Source of the DNA: Molanna angustata
Lineage: Eukaryota > Arthropoda > Insecta > Trichoptera > Molannidae
Assembly (NCBI GenBank): GCA_963576475.1
Contig: OY754979.1
Coordinates: 33,449,778 to 33,513,777, forward strand
Direction: 5' to 3'
Length of the DNA stretch: 64,000 nt
Below are positions 9,346 through 20,639 of this stretch, one piece after another (position 1 is the first letter of the stretch; the number at the start of each line of letters is the position of its first letter). The position numbers and the translations under genes are program-made. The notes beneath the pieces were generated by a model. The model did not search any database, was not told the origin of the DNA, and was given only the letters and a program-made list of their open reading frames with translations.

Positions 9346-10204
9346 GATAGTGTGGTATGGTCATTTTATACAGTTTTTTTAGACGAAATAGATAATTAAA
9401 AAATATTTTCAACAAATTCATTGTGTAGGTATTTATAAATGACTGGTATCGTTGTATAAAACACCTTCATCGGGCTGGTAAAAATGAAACATTTCAGAGT
9501 AAGTATTTATTAGAAAATTTAATACATATTAATATATTTTCCAGTGAATAACTTGAAAGTCATCGTCGTAGAGGGGGGGCGATTTGCACATATACCAATC
9601 AAGCAAAAATAAAAATAATTTTTGCTCTGCGCAGCCCACGTGATATTTCAAGTTTTATTTTTGCCTAAAACTATACACATTTTTTTACAAAATATCAATA
9701 TATTATTGACAGTTTTGATAAGTATCTACCTATTACTATGAAGAACTGAAAAAAATATATTTCATTGGTAATGTAATCGATTTTTTTGGAAAAATATGTT
9801 GGTACCTATACGCTCATTAATATAAATATTATTTCTTGTTTCATTTACGAAAGAGGGCGAATACAGTAGGTACATACATATAATATGTATATCTTTATGC
9901 GGAGCGGGTGGAAATGGCGTAGCTGAACTGAGATTAAGAAGGTACCCTACATATTATTATTATTATTTTTACAGATATCTCAAGATACAAGAATAGGTAT
10001 CTCATTCCGGCATGCGAATTTGAATGCAACATCTGCAAGTGTATTCATTAAAAAATGAAACATAAAAATGGTCGTAAAAACTTTCATTTTGTTGCACAGT
10101 GTATCCGCATACATTTGATGGTCGGGTCCTAACCGCAACCAACCCGCTTCGTTCCCAATATTTTTGGGTTAATAGTTACTTCATTGTACACTGAACCACA
10201 TCGT
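9346..10204. other. Spacer, nothing recognised
   Basis: AT-rich, non-coding on both strands. It contains ATGCGGAGCGGGTGGA at 9898-9913, a phrase that recurs at 12773-12788, so a small shared repeat is likely. Confidence 0.4.
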
Positions 10205-10207
<3 letters not shown>

Positions 10208-10239
<32 letters not shown>

Positions 10240-10243
10240 GCGC
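10208..10243. repeat. (CA)n microsatellite ending CGCGCG
   Basis: About 15 CA dinucleotides followed by CGCGCG. Confidence 0.9.
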
Positions 10244-10444
10244 ATAATATGATAATTTATTATTTGGAAAATATGAGAAAAGTAATCGCTAGGTGGAACC
10301 GTGTACTGAAACTTTTATTTTCAAAATAAGTTAATACCTCAACTGTATTTTACTCTCCACTACTATGTAATGGTGACGTGCTATGATTTCATACTTTAAT
10401 CCAACCTCAATAAGCTCTCTTCAAGTTTTAATATATCGAAAAAA

Positions 10445-10570
10445 TTTAATTTTCAACTAGAATTATGAAAAAATTATATTTAATTTTAAGTTCTACTTAA
10501 ATTATTGCAAACCCGACTCCCATTCTCCGGTATCGCTGTATGCTGAGCATCGTCAGAAATATTTTCTATA
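10445..10570 (-). repeat. Repeat with a hammerhead-like motif, partner of the 36.2-36.4 kb foldback
   Basis: ATTATGAAAAAATTATATTT, GTTCTACTTAAATT and GACTCCCATTC match the left arm at 36234-36303. On the minus strand there is CTGACGA (10556-10550), a possible stem II TGCT/AGCG with loop, then GATACCGG where a hammerhead needs GAAA. It looks like the end of a Penelope-type element whose ribozyme core has an altered second strand. Confidence 0.5.
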
Positions 10571-10730
10571 AAAATATCTCCATTAAAGTATTCTGGGGCC
10601 CTTCCTTTTGTTGATTTTTGTATTTTTTGTTTAGTTGAATAATATTAATATGTACAGATATAATATGTCTGATAAAAATGTATTACATCTCAATATTTTA
10701 ACAATTTTTATACTTAAAAGTTGAATTTAT

Positions 10731-10832
10731 TGACGACATCGTTTCATACAATTTGTATGGCAGTATAGGTACACAATTTCTACGGGGACTCAATAGTTTG
10801 ATACTTAATCTCCAAACATACATACATATTGT
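10731..10832 (-). repeat. Fragment of dispersed repeat J (see 34155-34915, 46738-47655)
   Basis: The reverse complement matches the TATCAAACTATTGAGTA, ATTGTATGAAACGATGT and CACTAAATTCAAT region of the two long J copies. Confidence 0.6.
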
Positions 10833-12029
10833 TATTATTTTAATGAGTTGCATAATATGCTTCGCTTCGATTTTTAATCTTCAGATTACATCCTAAGTTG
10901 GTGTAAAATAAAACAGAAAAGACTAAGGTAATACTTACATAATATAGTTGAATAGAAATGATTCGATATTTTGGCGCGTAAAGATTCCACTTAGACGTGT
11001 AATCAAAACACGACAATAGAAAACGTCATAGTGACGTCACGAGTCCTGTTCTAAAACAAGTGGGTCATGTCAAATAACAAACAATCAAACAGCATAATAT
11101 TATGGACTTATGTTGGTATCCCTTCCCATGGTTCACATTGTTGGCTGAACCGAGTGAAAGACAATACCCATACAAAGTTGTTATAACAGGAGGATCGGCA
11201 GTCAGCTGGTGGCTAACAATGAGAATAACTGGATGTAGTGGTGGCCATTGTTCCAAGAGGTCTATCTACGTCATACGCGCGGTGTAAAATCGAATGGCGT
11301 GCAGACCAGGGTGACAGAATATCACACAGATATAATGGCCCTACGTATCATGGAATTATTTAGACTCGTTTTACCTCTTAGTTCTTATGCGCTCCTGGTC
11401 ATATGTCAAACAAATTATTTGAAATGTCAGCCAATTTTGATTTGTTTTCTACAATAACTTTTATTTGTACAAATGCAATGAATTCTTCGATTGATTTGGT
11501 TTTATTTGTCTTTCTGCGCTTCTGATACACATAGAATTGAAAGTAATTTTTTGACTGGATAAATTTCCGCGTAAAATTAAAAGTGCACTCTATGCTAATT
11601 TTGGTACAATTTCAGTCAAAAAACTGAAAAATGTTGTCATATCTCCAAATTAAGTTCCTCTAATTAATTTGAAAATTAACAATAAGAAATTTTACAAGAA
11701 AACAAGAGCTTAATATGATTTAATGATACAAACATATCAAAAAAAAATTGTTAATTTGTTCAGATTTATCAGTAATATCTTTTATAATAAATTATTACAA
11801 GAGAAGAAAAATATCCTAAATTGTAGGGAATATCCTTTTTTAACGTATGACAACACCAAATGCAATCATACCAACTTAACCACGAAGCGCATTTAAATAA
11901 AACGCATTCCACCCACGAAATATGTTTAGGTACCTATTTACGATTGTTATAAATCATTAATTCTGATACATTACATATATATGTACTATAGGCTCCTGTG
12001 GTACAAACATAAATTCATACCAACACGCC
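10833..12029. other. Spacer, nothing recognised
   Basis: Open frames around 11065-11457 overlap on both strands without splice sites or family resemblance, so I do not call them genes. Confidence 0.4.
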
Positions 12030-12215
12030 ATGGCTCTCACGCGGTAGGCAGAGAGAACCGAACACCACTTTATTGATACACATCCATCGCCTCGTCAATA
12101 TATTTATGCCATATTTTGTGGTCATGCCATATTTTTTGGACGATTCTGACCACTTTATCCATTATTATGTTCGCCAGGTGTTCTTCATATATTCTTCCCA
12201 AGTGACAAAATCATA
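12030..12215 (-). pseudogene. LINE family C 3' relic, minus strand
   Basis: GGTAGGCAGAGAGAACCGAAC at the start is the reverse complement of the family C end (GTTCGGTTCTCTCTGCCTACC). The following sequence decays beyond a readable frame. It parallels 24035-24425. Confidence 0.65.
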
Positions 12216-12504
12216 TAGAATGAAAGTAAACACGTTATTTATTTATTTATTTATTTATATAAGCATGAAAAACGATATGCAAACGATATTCTCTTAATCA
12301 GGAGTACAAATAGTATACTTATTACTCATTCACAATTATACGTGGGTAGGTAATATGCAAAGTTTTAGTACCAGATTGCAAAGAAAATGTAAGGTTATGT
12401 CTTATTTTTTAATATCCTTGATATATTTATAACAGATAATTATTATTACCTAATTGAAATTTATTATAATTTACATTTCAGTACTTATCACTAATAATAA
12501 TAAA

Positions 12505-13108
12505 ATAACGAGTGGGTTGTGGCCGACGCTAATCTCCTCACTAACAAGTCACTCCACAAATTTTTCAAATTTTGTTTGGAAAATACTCAGCATTTTCATG
12601 AAATTGTTGAATTATTGTCTAGTTTGTTAATTATGTATGTGAATATTATTTTCGCTGACGTTGAATATCATTTTTGCACTATTGTGCCGAGGCCACGAGT
12701 CTAGGGGAGCTTCTAGAGCTACTCTTATTATTCTTACTAGCGTTCTGTGAAGGAGCTGTTTTCAGTCCCTATGTGCGGAGCGGGTGGAGGTAGTCGTAGG
12801 TAGGTTGTTAAATTACTTTTGATTTTAATATTTTATTGTGAAAACTTGATAATTTTTCTATGCCATTTTATGAAAATGATGTGGTTTTTTTACCAATTTG
12901 AAGATAAAAATAAAAATGTATCGAGTTTCCTAAGGCCCTTCCTGAGGGTCACATTGATATATTTGACAGTTGAAAAAACTGAGAAGCACTATTCAGATAT
13001 CCTTAAAAATCTAACAGGGTCTAAGCGATTATTGGATGTACAAATTTGCAAAATATGAAAATAATCGAATGAGTACTTTAGTATATAAGCGATAAAGTAG
13101 AATAAACA
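12505..13108 (+). repeat. Dispersed repeat G, left part, interrupted at 13109
   Basis: It begins ACGAGTGGGTTGTGGCCGACGC and includes ATGCCATTTTATG, GACAGTTGAAAAAACTGAG and GCACTATTCAGATA. It is matched by 25752-26465 (plus) and 37085-37380 (minus). It is interrupted by a LINE insertion and resumes at 13487. Confidence 0.75.
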
Positions 13109-13486
13109 TTTTAAGTTTATTCTATAGATACTACCACGGGAATTGCTCAGAAGAACTTGCACCTTTGGTCCCTCCTCCACCCACTCGCAACAGAGTCACT
13201 CGCTTCACTCAATCGCAGCACCCATTCACAGTGGACCTTCAACATATACGAACAAGTCGCTTCTCGAACTCCTTTATTAATACAGCAGCCCGACTGTGGA
13301 ACGATCTTCCGAATTCTGTGTTTCCACCTTCGTACAACCCGGGTCTTTTTAAAATCCGAATTAATAAACTCTTTTCTAGATTGCAAACCCCTCCCAACGC
13401 TACGTAGTGCGCTTCTTCGGAAGAGTAAAATGGACCCAAATCCTAATAGCTGGCGTCCCCTACGAAGACATGTTAAAAAAAAAAAA
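13109..13486 (+). pseudogene. 5'-truncated LINE inserted in repeat G, with poly-A tail
   Basis: The plus strand at 13165-13407 is open and codes a typical non-LTR RT C-terminus: a TRTSRF..SF-like start (IRTSRFSNSFINTAARLWND), then LPNSVFPPSYNPGLFKIRIN. A poly-A run at 13475-13489 ends it. Repeat G at 25.8-26.5 kb lacks this block, which shows the empty site. AAACA at 13104-13108 and 13487-13491 is the likely target duplication. The element keeps only the last ~80 codons and the 3' end. Confidence 0.8.
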
Positions 13487-13620
13487 AAACACGTCGTGCA
13501 TAGCACATAGTACACAGCACACACACACACAGATACATTGTGACGAAACTTTCAGAATACAATCTCAGCATGATACTAGTTGATAATCTGCAATGAAAAA
13601 ATAGCCTTAAAAATTTCAGA
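13487..13620 (+). repeat. Dispersed repeat G, right part
   Basis: ACACGTCGTGCATAGCACAT, CACACACACAGATACA and ATGATACTAGTTGATAATCT match 26337-26450, directly continuing the copy broken at 13108. Confidence 0.75.
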
Positions 13621-14079
13621 TTCATAATTCCCCACCATATCCCCTTGAGTTAGTGAGGAGTAAAAACATACTCGAAATATTTCAATACGATGTAATTGAA
13701 TACAGTATTTTTTGTATCATATTTATATTACACGTGCAATAATCATTAATCAATATTTTATTTATCTGTTGTAATGTTTTTTTTTGTACACATTAAAATG
13801 AAATTAACAAGACAAATTATTTATTATTCAATAGTAAAATATCAATCAATATACGACCACGCAAATAGTAAATAGGTACTTTAACAACACTATAATAATA
13901 ATACCTACAGGAATATTATTCATATGTTATAACGAAATATGTAGTTATCGTAAAATAACATTGAATGTTGTTAGGTCATGTTTCTTGGAAACAGGCAGAA
14001 ATAATCGAACGTCATACATAACTATAGATAAAATAATAATAACAATTAAATCAAATATTTTTTAATTTCATATACGCAA
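13621..14079. other. Spacer, nothing recognised
   Basis: AT-rich, no coding signal, no partner noticed. Confidence 0.4.
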
Positions 14080-14265
14080 ACATTGGATTTTTTCCCTGTC
14101 GGGAGTTAAATGATATTTTTATTGACAAACTTTTTAACATCTCAATAGAGACGAAGTTGGAATATTATAGAAGAACCAGGTACTCAAGGCACCTACAGGG
14201 CTTACGACCTGTCATCGGCTGGTTTACGCGACCACTTTATGCGCTTGCGCAACGTTCACCAATAA
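14080..14265 (+). repeat. Foldback family F, half copy
   Basis: AACATTGGATTTTTTCCCTG, TCAATAGAGACGAAGTTGG, GGCACCTACAGGGCTTACGA and GCGCTTGCGCAACGTTCACC match one arm of the 22051-22718 palindrome. Only one arm is present. Confidence 0.75.
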
Positions 14266-14439
14266 ACTAATTTCTACAAATAAACTAAATTCGTAATAGA
14301 TTGCGTAACAAAATGGTTTCTTCGTTACTTCATAGATGGCAATCGTATAATTTCTCATTTTCAGGTGAATTGTTACACATTATTCAAATATATAGAGTTT
14401 TCAAAAATTACATGTTATTTGTGAGGCACCGGCTTAGAA

Positions 14440-14712
14440 TAGTGCTTCTATTATTTTAAATCATTGTTTTCGAGTGTCCCGTAAGAGCCGGGTAATCGAA
14501 AATACAACAGGCAACAATAACATCTCACATAGTTCAGCAATGAGGTTCACCATCACACATTCTGAATGTAGTGCCTTTTTTAGTGAAACGAGACTGGTGT
14601 GTGGGTATACATAGATGTGTTGTTCTCCCCTTTATAAGGCAATGCACACCCGCACACCTTGCGCTGGTTAGCCCAGATTGTGGGATATGCCGCGATGGTA
14701 TGAATGAATGAA
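14440..14712 (+). repeat. Dispersed repeat H
   Basis: It contains GTGTCCCGTAAGAGCCGGGT, AGCAATGAGGTTCACCATCA, GAGACTGGTGTG and GATTGTGGGATATGCCGCGA. Similar copies are at 18485-18765 (same orientation) and 35570-36175 (opposite, with an internal tandem expansion). Fragments are at 16880-16960, 36420-36500, 41595-41640 and 42108-42200. No ORF is conserved. Confidence 0.75.
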
Positions 14713-14912
14713 TGAACATGTTATTTTAGCTCGCGTATTTTCGATTTCCCGGCTCTTGCCCAAAAAGATGATTTTAGCAAAGAGTGGAAATACTATTCAT
14801 ATCCGGTGCATTACAGATATTTTTGATTAATAAATTATTGTTTTGGTTAAATAAAACATTTTCCACTGTTATAACTTCTTTAAGATGGTCTGATATACGC
14901 ACATAGTCATCC

Positions 14913-15410
14913 ATAGTTAAGTGTCAAAAATAGTTAAGTGTCAAAAATAGTTAAGAGTCAAAAGTTATGACTTTTTACAATTAAGTGTCAAAAATAGTTA
15001 AGTGTCAAAAGTTATGACATTGACAGTTAAGTGTCAAAAATAATTAAGTGTCAAAAAGTTATGACTTTTTACAGTTGTGTCAAAAATAATTAAGTATCAA
15101 AAGTTATGACTTTTTGCAGTTAAGTGTCAAAAATAATTAAGCGTCAAAAATAGTTAAGTGTCAAAAATAGTTAATTGTCAAAAATAGTCAAGTGTCAAAA
15201 ATAGTTAAGTGTCAAAAATAGGTAAGAGTCAAAAGTTATGACTTTTTACAGTTAAGTGTCAAAAATAGTCAAGAGTCAAAAATAGTTAAGTGTCAACAAT
15301 AGTTTAGAGTCAAAAGTTATGACTTTTTACAGTTTAGTGTCAAAAATAATTAAGTGTCAAAAATAGTTAAGTGTCAAAAATAGTTATGTGTCCAAAGTTA
15401 TGACTTTTAC
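14913..15410 (+). repeat. AGTTAAGTGTCAAAAAT minisatellite
   Basis: About 500 bp of 17-bp units, (G)TTAAGTGTCAAAAATA, with point variants (GTGTC/GAGTC, AGTTAA/AATTAA/AGTCAA). A longer variant, AGTTATGACTTTTTACA, is interspersed at fairly regular intervals, giving a higher-order structure. Confidence 0.92.
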
Positions 15411-15480
15411 CACAGATACGAGTATGTGGCGCTCAGTTCTTTCTGTTTGCTTCGAAAGTCTTGGTGTCATGTAAGTATAT
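15411..15480 (+). pseudogene. LINE family C terminal scrap
   Basis: GATACGAGTATGTGGCGCTC followed by AGTTCTTTCTG resembles the last codons (DRRIWRSVLSA) of family C. Too short to say more. Confidence 0.35.
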
Positions 15481-15963
15481 AGTAGGTATGTATCTGTGTA
15501 TAGTTATAATATAAAATGTCTAAGTAGGTATAACGTGAACAATAGCGGTCCATGATTCACATCCCATTCATGAAATCTCAACTATAAACTACTTACATAC
15601 ATACATTAATATAGTTGTGGTCTTTTAGATATGACCTTGACACGCCGCTCACTGTTCTCGTGTACGAATTCTACAACAAACAAACACCAAAAATACAAAA
15701 ATATAAAATAAAGGCGATCGATGATCTCGAACAATAAGAATTATAACTGGATGCATCGATTGTTTGTTAAGTAAACAACTAGTATCATTGTGCTAGTCTA
15801 TAACGGTAGGAAGACACTACTTATTTATATACGCCTATATATTGACAGACAACAATTGGTTACATTATAGACGGTCGCACACAGGGCCGGTTCGTTTGTA
15901 TGTTAAAATAGACAGAGTCATCGGGCGCAGATTTGAAGATAGCGCTAAAATAAACAGATGATG

Positions 15964-16175
15964 CCGACCGCCGTGGTACAGTTGGTAAGTCGTTAGGTTT
16001 CTGTGCGGGCGTCCTGGGTTCGATTCCCAGCAGAGGAAAAATTTATTTAAATACATTTCTCACGCAAATATTGCTTCTCTGGGCTGGAAACACTGGTTAG
16101 TTGGAAGAAATTGCCATACGGCAATAAACTCGCCACTTGCGCAGGGTGCAAGGAATTGTTCATTATTATTATTAT
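15964..16175 (+). mobile_element. tRNA-derived SINE, family A
   Basis: The tRNA-like head CCGACCGCCGTGGTACAGTT has an A-box-like region, and the B-box-like GGTTCGATTCC is at 16017-16027. The body includes GCTTCTCTGGGCTGGAAACA and GGCAATAAACTCGCC, and the tail is (ATT)n at 16162-16175. This is the best-preserved family A copy. The anticodon arm is not tRNA-like enough for a functional tRNA. Confidence 0.82.
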
Positions 16176-16544
16176 GATTTCGATAAACGTTCTGCCACTG
16201 ATCCATAATATACACTATTATACAGGGTGACCAAAAAGTCGTAATATCATGAAAAAATGAATTTGCACACTGAATGAAAATAAATGATATATATTTTTGA
16301 AAAATACATCCTTGCATCCCTTTCTAGGGAATGAAACATAACAAATCCTAGTGTTTACTGTCTATTTTTTTTATTGTTCCGCGAATGTTGACTTTCAATT
16401 GCTGAATGGTTGTAGGAATGTTTTGGTGTATTCTATCATTCAAATACCCTTATAAAAAGAAATCAAGAGCAGTCTAGTACCTACACACGCTGTTATCTGG
16501 CTTAATAACTGATTGGCTGTACAACACCGACTTCAAAATTAAGG
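16176..16544. other. Spacer with a transposon-end-like motif
   Basis: TACAGGGTGACCAAAAAGTC at 16221-16240 resembles ends of insect DNA transposons (mariner-like), but no matching inverted end was found. Otherwise non-coding. Confidence 0.3.
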
Positions 16545-16612
16545 TGTATCAAGATAGAAAAATGTGGTGTTCGGTTCTCTGTGACTACTCCATGAGGGAC
16601 ATGGCGTGATGG
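16545..16612 (+). pseudogene. LINE family C 3' end scrap
   Basis: GTATCAAGATAGAAAAATGT, GGTGTTCGGTTCTCTGTG and GGCGTGATGGTAT match the end of the family C ORF plus 3' flank. Similar scraps occur at 17895-17992, 38655-38715 and 53405-53460. Confidence 0.55.
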
Positions 16613-16644
16613 TATATAATATGTACCTACATAATATATAATGT

Positions 16645-16765
16645 GTCATTCTGTTTAATCTGGTTGGTTGGAAGAAATTAACCAATGGCAATAAGCCCGT
16701 CAGTGTGCGTTATATGTGTATATATTATGTACAAAAATATAATTTTATAAATAAATAAATAAGCT
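16645..16765 (+). mobile_element. LINE family A 3' tail
   Basis: AATCTGGTTGGTTGGAAGAA, GGCAATAAGCCCGTCAGTGT and a (AAAT)n tail. It is equivalent to the 3' ends of the copies at 7882 and 21365 and a near match of 38336-38436. Confidence 0.65.
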
Positions 16766-17329
16766 TTGATATAGTAACAATTCCAACAAAGTGAAACGAT
16801 CGTCCTATTAAATGCACGGCATATCCAAAAATATGAGGCAACAGCGACAGGTATGCGGAAGTGTATTAACTTATGAAATAGAGCACGACACCAGTCTCCT
16901 CGCAACTAAAAATACTACATTCAGAATGGGTGGTGAACTTCATTGCTGAACTATGTCAGATAAACCTACAATACATGGGTAGGTACTATGATAATAAAAT
17001 CTAATATTATCAAAGCGCAGATTCCCTTGGAAGTAAAAAAAACTTAACTACTTCGATGATACGATTTTTTGCCGCCATATTGCCTCAATAAAAAATTTTG
17101 TCGCGGTGATGATACGCTTGCAAGTTAAAAAAAAAGCTATAACTCCAAATTGAGCCACAAGCTTAATACGAGAATACGTTATCAAAGTGTGTAATATATA
17201 AGTTAGGGCTGGCAAACATTTGGCGAGGTTTAAATACTCGAATGTCGTATAGCACTTAATAAATTACTTAATTTTTTTATGCTACACATTTGGTATTTTT
17301 TTTAACATGAAATGAAAATTTTTTTTTGT
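16766..17329. other. Spacer; contains a repeat H fragment at 16880-16960
   Basis: AAAAATACTACATTCAGAAT followed by GGTGAACTTCATTGCTGAAC at 16908-16950 is repeat H. The rest is AT-rich and unremarkable. Confidence 0.5.
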
Positions 17330-17535
17330 TTATAGTAACAAAAAATCATGTTAAAATTAACCGAACTATAGTGACGACAAAGCATTTGTTTTTACTAACG
17401 ATAACGATATTACCTAATCGTCTCACAAATCCAGACTGAAAACACAATAAATTAAAAACTGTGTCTCCGCCGGGAATCAAACCCGAGACCTTTGGATCAG
17501 CAGTCAGATACCTAACCAACTGAGCCACGAAGGCC
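17330..17535 (-). mobile_element. tRNA-derived SINE, family B, minus orientation
   Basis: On the minus strand it begins GCCTTCGTGGCTCAGTTGGT, has a B-box-like GGGTTTGATTCCC, then a body with TCAGTCTGGATTTGTGAGAC. The same order is present at 49600-49817 and 50925-51080, also minus, with fragments at 43385-43430 and 55085-55190. The body beyond 17400 (ATGTTAAAATTAACCGAACT) recurs at 58403-58430. Confidence 0.72.
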
Positions 17536-17654
17536 GACAATTCATAATTCAACGATATAATTCATACTGTGTAAATTTTTTTATTTTTTCAACTTGTTAA
17601 TATTATTTTTGTTTATAGGTAGGTACTAGATGTAAGAAAATGCATTTATTTTTT

Positions 17655-17825
17655 ACATCTAAATAATACATATATGCATGTTCGGTGCGGTTAGGACATT
17701 CAAAAAACACATGGTCCAAGGTCTCGACATACCTCTTCACAAGAAGGGTTATCCTTTAAATGTATCTTGTAGATGTGACTGTTAATAAGGCTGTATCCTA
17801 ATTTACCATCTCGTAAAATATAATA
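17655..17825 (-). pseudogene. LINE C-terminal Cys/His-region relic
   Basis: The minus strand reads, with one frameshift, ILRDGKLGYSLINSHIYKIH, then DNPSC, then VETLDHVFFECPN. This matches the common insect LINE pattern in which a spaced Cys segment is followed by ET-DH-FF-CP near the end of the RT ORF. Broken and partial. Confidence 0.6.
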
Positions 17826-17894
17826 AGTAAGAACACAATATTCCAATAATCTATGTATGCATGCGTATATGTTTGTGAAATCCTATTGTGACTT

Positions 17895-17992
17895 TTATTT
17901 AAATTTGAATTTATCGTGTATGGTGCTCGGTTTACTCTGCCTACCCCAAAAATAGGTAGGTACGTAATATTGATGGTATGTATGAATGTATG
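17895..17992 (+). pseudogene. LINE family C 3' end scrap
   Basis: GTGCTCGGTTTACTCTGCCT, then CCCCAAAAATAGGTAGG and a (GTAT)-rich end. These are the last codons and tail of family C. Confidence 0.45.
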
Positions 17993-18484
17993 TTCATGTA
18001 AAATATTATAATTTTGTATTTTAGATCTTCCCGCTTTTAGCGAATGAACTTCGTCATAACGGGGTACGAACGTTTTTCGAACGTTCCAAACTTCAGCCGC
18101 TTATAGTTGTTAACTTATTCGAATAACGAATACTTTATAAATGAGATGAATAGTTTCGAATGATAATATATCCGACTGGCAACCCTAATTCAATGTACGG
18201 TAAAAAACCGATACAAATTCGAAAGCTGATACCCTGTGACATGTTTATATTTGATAATGCAGAGCACATCAGGATTGTCAAGAAAACGGCGGAAAAAAAT
18301 TCGGACAAGACGAAGGGAAGGACGTATAGTGTGGTCAGTAAACCAATTCGGAGGTAGCAGACAAGAACTTGATATGAAACTTACAAAGCAAACAGGTCCT
18401 CCGTATTTATTTATATTAGGTATGTTTACCCACCTAAGTGCAGGGATCCACACCCAGCCTTTATAATATTATACATAATTTCAT

Positions 18485-18765
18485 TTGGATCCGATGCACC
18501 GCCCTAGAAAAGTGCTTCCATTCTTCGTTTTCGGATGTTCCGTAAGAATCGGGCAGTCGAAAATAGGTACAACAGGCAAAATAACACCTCACATTGCTCA
18601 GCCATGAGGTTCACCACACATTCTGAATGCAAGGCCATTTAGATGAGACGAGACTGGTGTGCGGGGATGTATACACACAAGTGTCTTGTTTCATTTTACG
18701 AGGTAATGCATGCTCTCACACCTATCGCTAGTAACCCCACATTGTGAGATATGCCGCGATAGTAT
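18485..18765 (+). repeat. Dispersed repeat H
   Basis: GATGTTCCGTAAGAATCGGG, GCCATGAGGTTCACCACACA, GAGACGAGACTGGTGTGCGG and GAGATATGCCGCGATAGTAT in the same order and orientation as 14440-14712. Confidence 0.75.
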
Positions 18766-19368
18766 TTATTTTATTATTATTACACAAAACAAATATAACA
18801 TATATAAACTGACTAATAACGCCCCACTAGGCAAAAGTCTGTTCTGGGACTGTTATTTTAACAGTTGAGTATCTTTATTGAGCTGTTATTTTCATATTTT
18901 CACATGTTATAAAATAAGAGTAAACAAGAGTAAAAAAAAATGTTAAATGAATGATGCAAATACACAAAAATAATCAATTTTACAAAATATTGAAAAAAAA
19001 ATACAAATAGTATTGACAGAAACAATAAATATGCAATGAATATAAATAGTGCCATGTGCCGGGTCGCAGATTATGAAGATCAGTTGGACAAACCATGAGA
19101 TGGAATTGGTTCTCATTGAGAAATACTTATAACAATAACCTGTTTCAGGCGTCTCTTAATATTATAATGGTTCAAGTAAAACTAACGTGGTCCGATGTCA
19201 ATTATTTCCGACTTTTTAAAAATTCTCAAATATTTTTTATTATTTATCGTTAACATATTATAAAGTTAACCCATTTCATTTAATCAAAACTAGGCAGTAA
19301 CGCCGCAGACCAAACAATATTAAATTAGATTTTCAGATTTCATTCAAAATATACCTACAGGTCCATAC
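18766..19368. other. Spacer, nothing recognised
   Basis: AT-rich. CCCCACTAGGCAAAAGTCTG at 18822 resembles CTCACTAGGCCAGGACTGTT at 46480, a probable LINE-derived scrap. Confidence 0.4.
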
Positions 19369-19655
19369 CAGTAGCGGAATTGCTAATAGCCGAAAGCCGA
19401 TATTTTCAAGCCAAGATTTTCGGCTTCAAGAACTAATATTTTTTTGTTTTTTTTTATTGTATACAACAATATTAAAAATTGAACCGTATGTATATAAGAT
19501 GCTTTGCAGGGCCACAAAAGTAACTATTATTTTGGCATGTGATTTAAAAATATTTTTCATGGCCACTGGAATGAACAACGATGCAAAAAAAATTTCGACA
19601 TTTCCTGATTTTCTTTCAGGGATTGCGTAGGCCGAAGGTACTAGGCACGCCCCTG
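19369..19655 (-). mobile_element. hAT-type MITE, copy 1
   Basis: It begins CAGTAGCGGAATTGC and ends GGCACGCCCCTG, flanked by GTCCATAC and GTACATAC (8-bp target duplication, 7 of 8 matching). The reverse complement aligns end to end with 40622-40929. An 8-bp duplication and CAG...CTG ends fit hAT elements. It codes nothing and is non-autonomous. Confidence 0.75.
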
Positions 19656-19663
19656 GTACATAC

Positions 19664-20639
19664 ATTAAAGAACTGTGTCAAAAATACATCTTACATTGAG
19701 ATAAATTTTTCGACGTGTTAGATAGTCATTTTGCACTGGAAATTCGTCAAAACTGAAATCAATAGAGAACCTTTTGTCAAAATGAAACTTCGACAAATCC
19801 AGGGTCATTTTGTCGAGTCCTCGTATCAGAGGAAAAAAATCCTTCAGATACTTTTAATATTTTTATTATTACGATTGTGTGTCTAAAATAGACCTAGAAT
19901 CCAATTTAAACCGGGTACCATCACCCAGTTTATAATTATACTGTCACTAAAAATAGTAAACTGCTAGCCCTATAACAGCGTTTCCTAGTTGGGCAGCATA
20001 AACTTACTTGTTACTGATGGCAGACAGTTAAAGATGTCTAGTGAATAGGACCAGATAAAGCTCATCTGAACCACAACCCACATATTAATTATTTATAGCT
20101 GGTTATAATAATCCAATTACCAATATTTTTGTAAATAATAATTAAAATATACATTGTCGGATAATTTATGCAAATGGCGGTGATATCCGACATTCATTTT
20201 AATCAAGATCTTGGCTTCACTTAGTTTTTGAGTTGAAAAAAAAACAGACATCACAAAGAGTCGTTCCGAAGAGAGGTTGACAACACTACACTCCAAAATC
20301 TGCTTTACACGTCATTTCTTCACACATAGCAAAAATAAAGCCTTATTTTTCACAATATTTCTTCTACATACATAAATAATAAATTAGGATAGTTAATATA
20401 GCGCCATTTTTGTGCATATCTCACCTTAATGGCGCATATTTCACCATGCCTATTTATTAGACATAATTTTCCTATAACATAGTTTTCAATGTAAAAAAAA
20501 ATTAAGGCAAGGTCGCGTTTTATCACCAAGGTTATTTAATTTGCGTGATTAAGTAAATAATAGAAGTTAAATTTTTTGGGCTTTTTTGAAAATATTTTTT
20601 TTTTTCGCATATGTAACATGTAGGTACCTACCTTACCTA
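19664..20639. other. Spacer with a small shared repeat
   Basis: AAACTGCTAGCCCTATAACA and CTAGTTGGGCAGCA at 19960-20000 recur, slightly changed, at 25090-25132. No gene seen. Confidence 0.45.

Noticed and set aside
11065..11457. Overlapping open frames on both strands
   Set aside because: No splice context, no family pattern; both strands are equally open, which indicates chance.
13147..13530. 127-codon minus frame and 117-codon alternative plus frame
   Set aside because: Shadows of the LINE C-terminus at 13165-13407, which has the recognisable RT-end pattern.
16208..16440. Mariner-like end TACAGGGTGACCAAAAAGTC
   Set aside because: No opposite inverted end and no transposase; a single motif is not enough.
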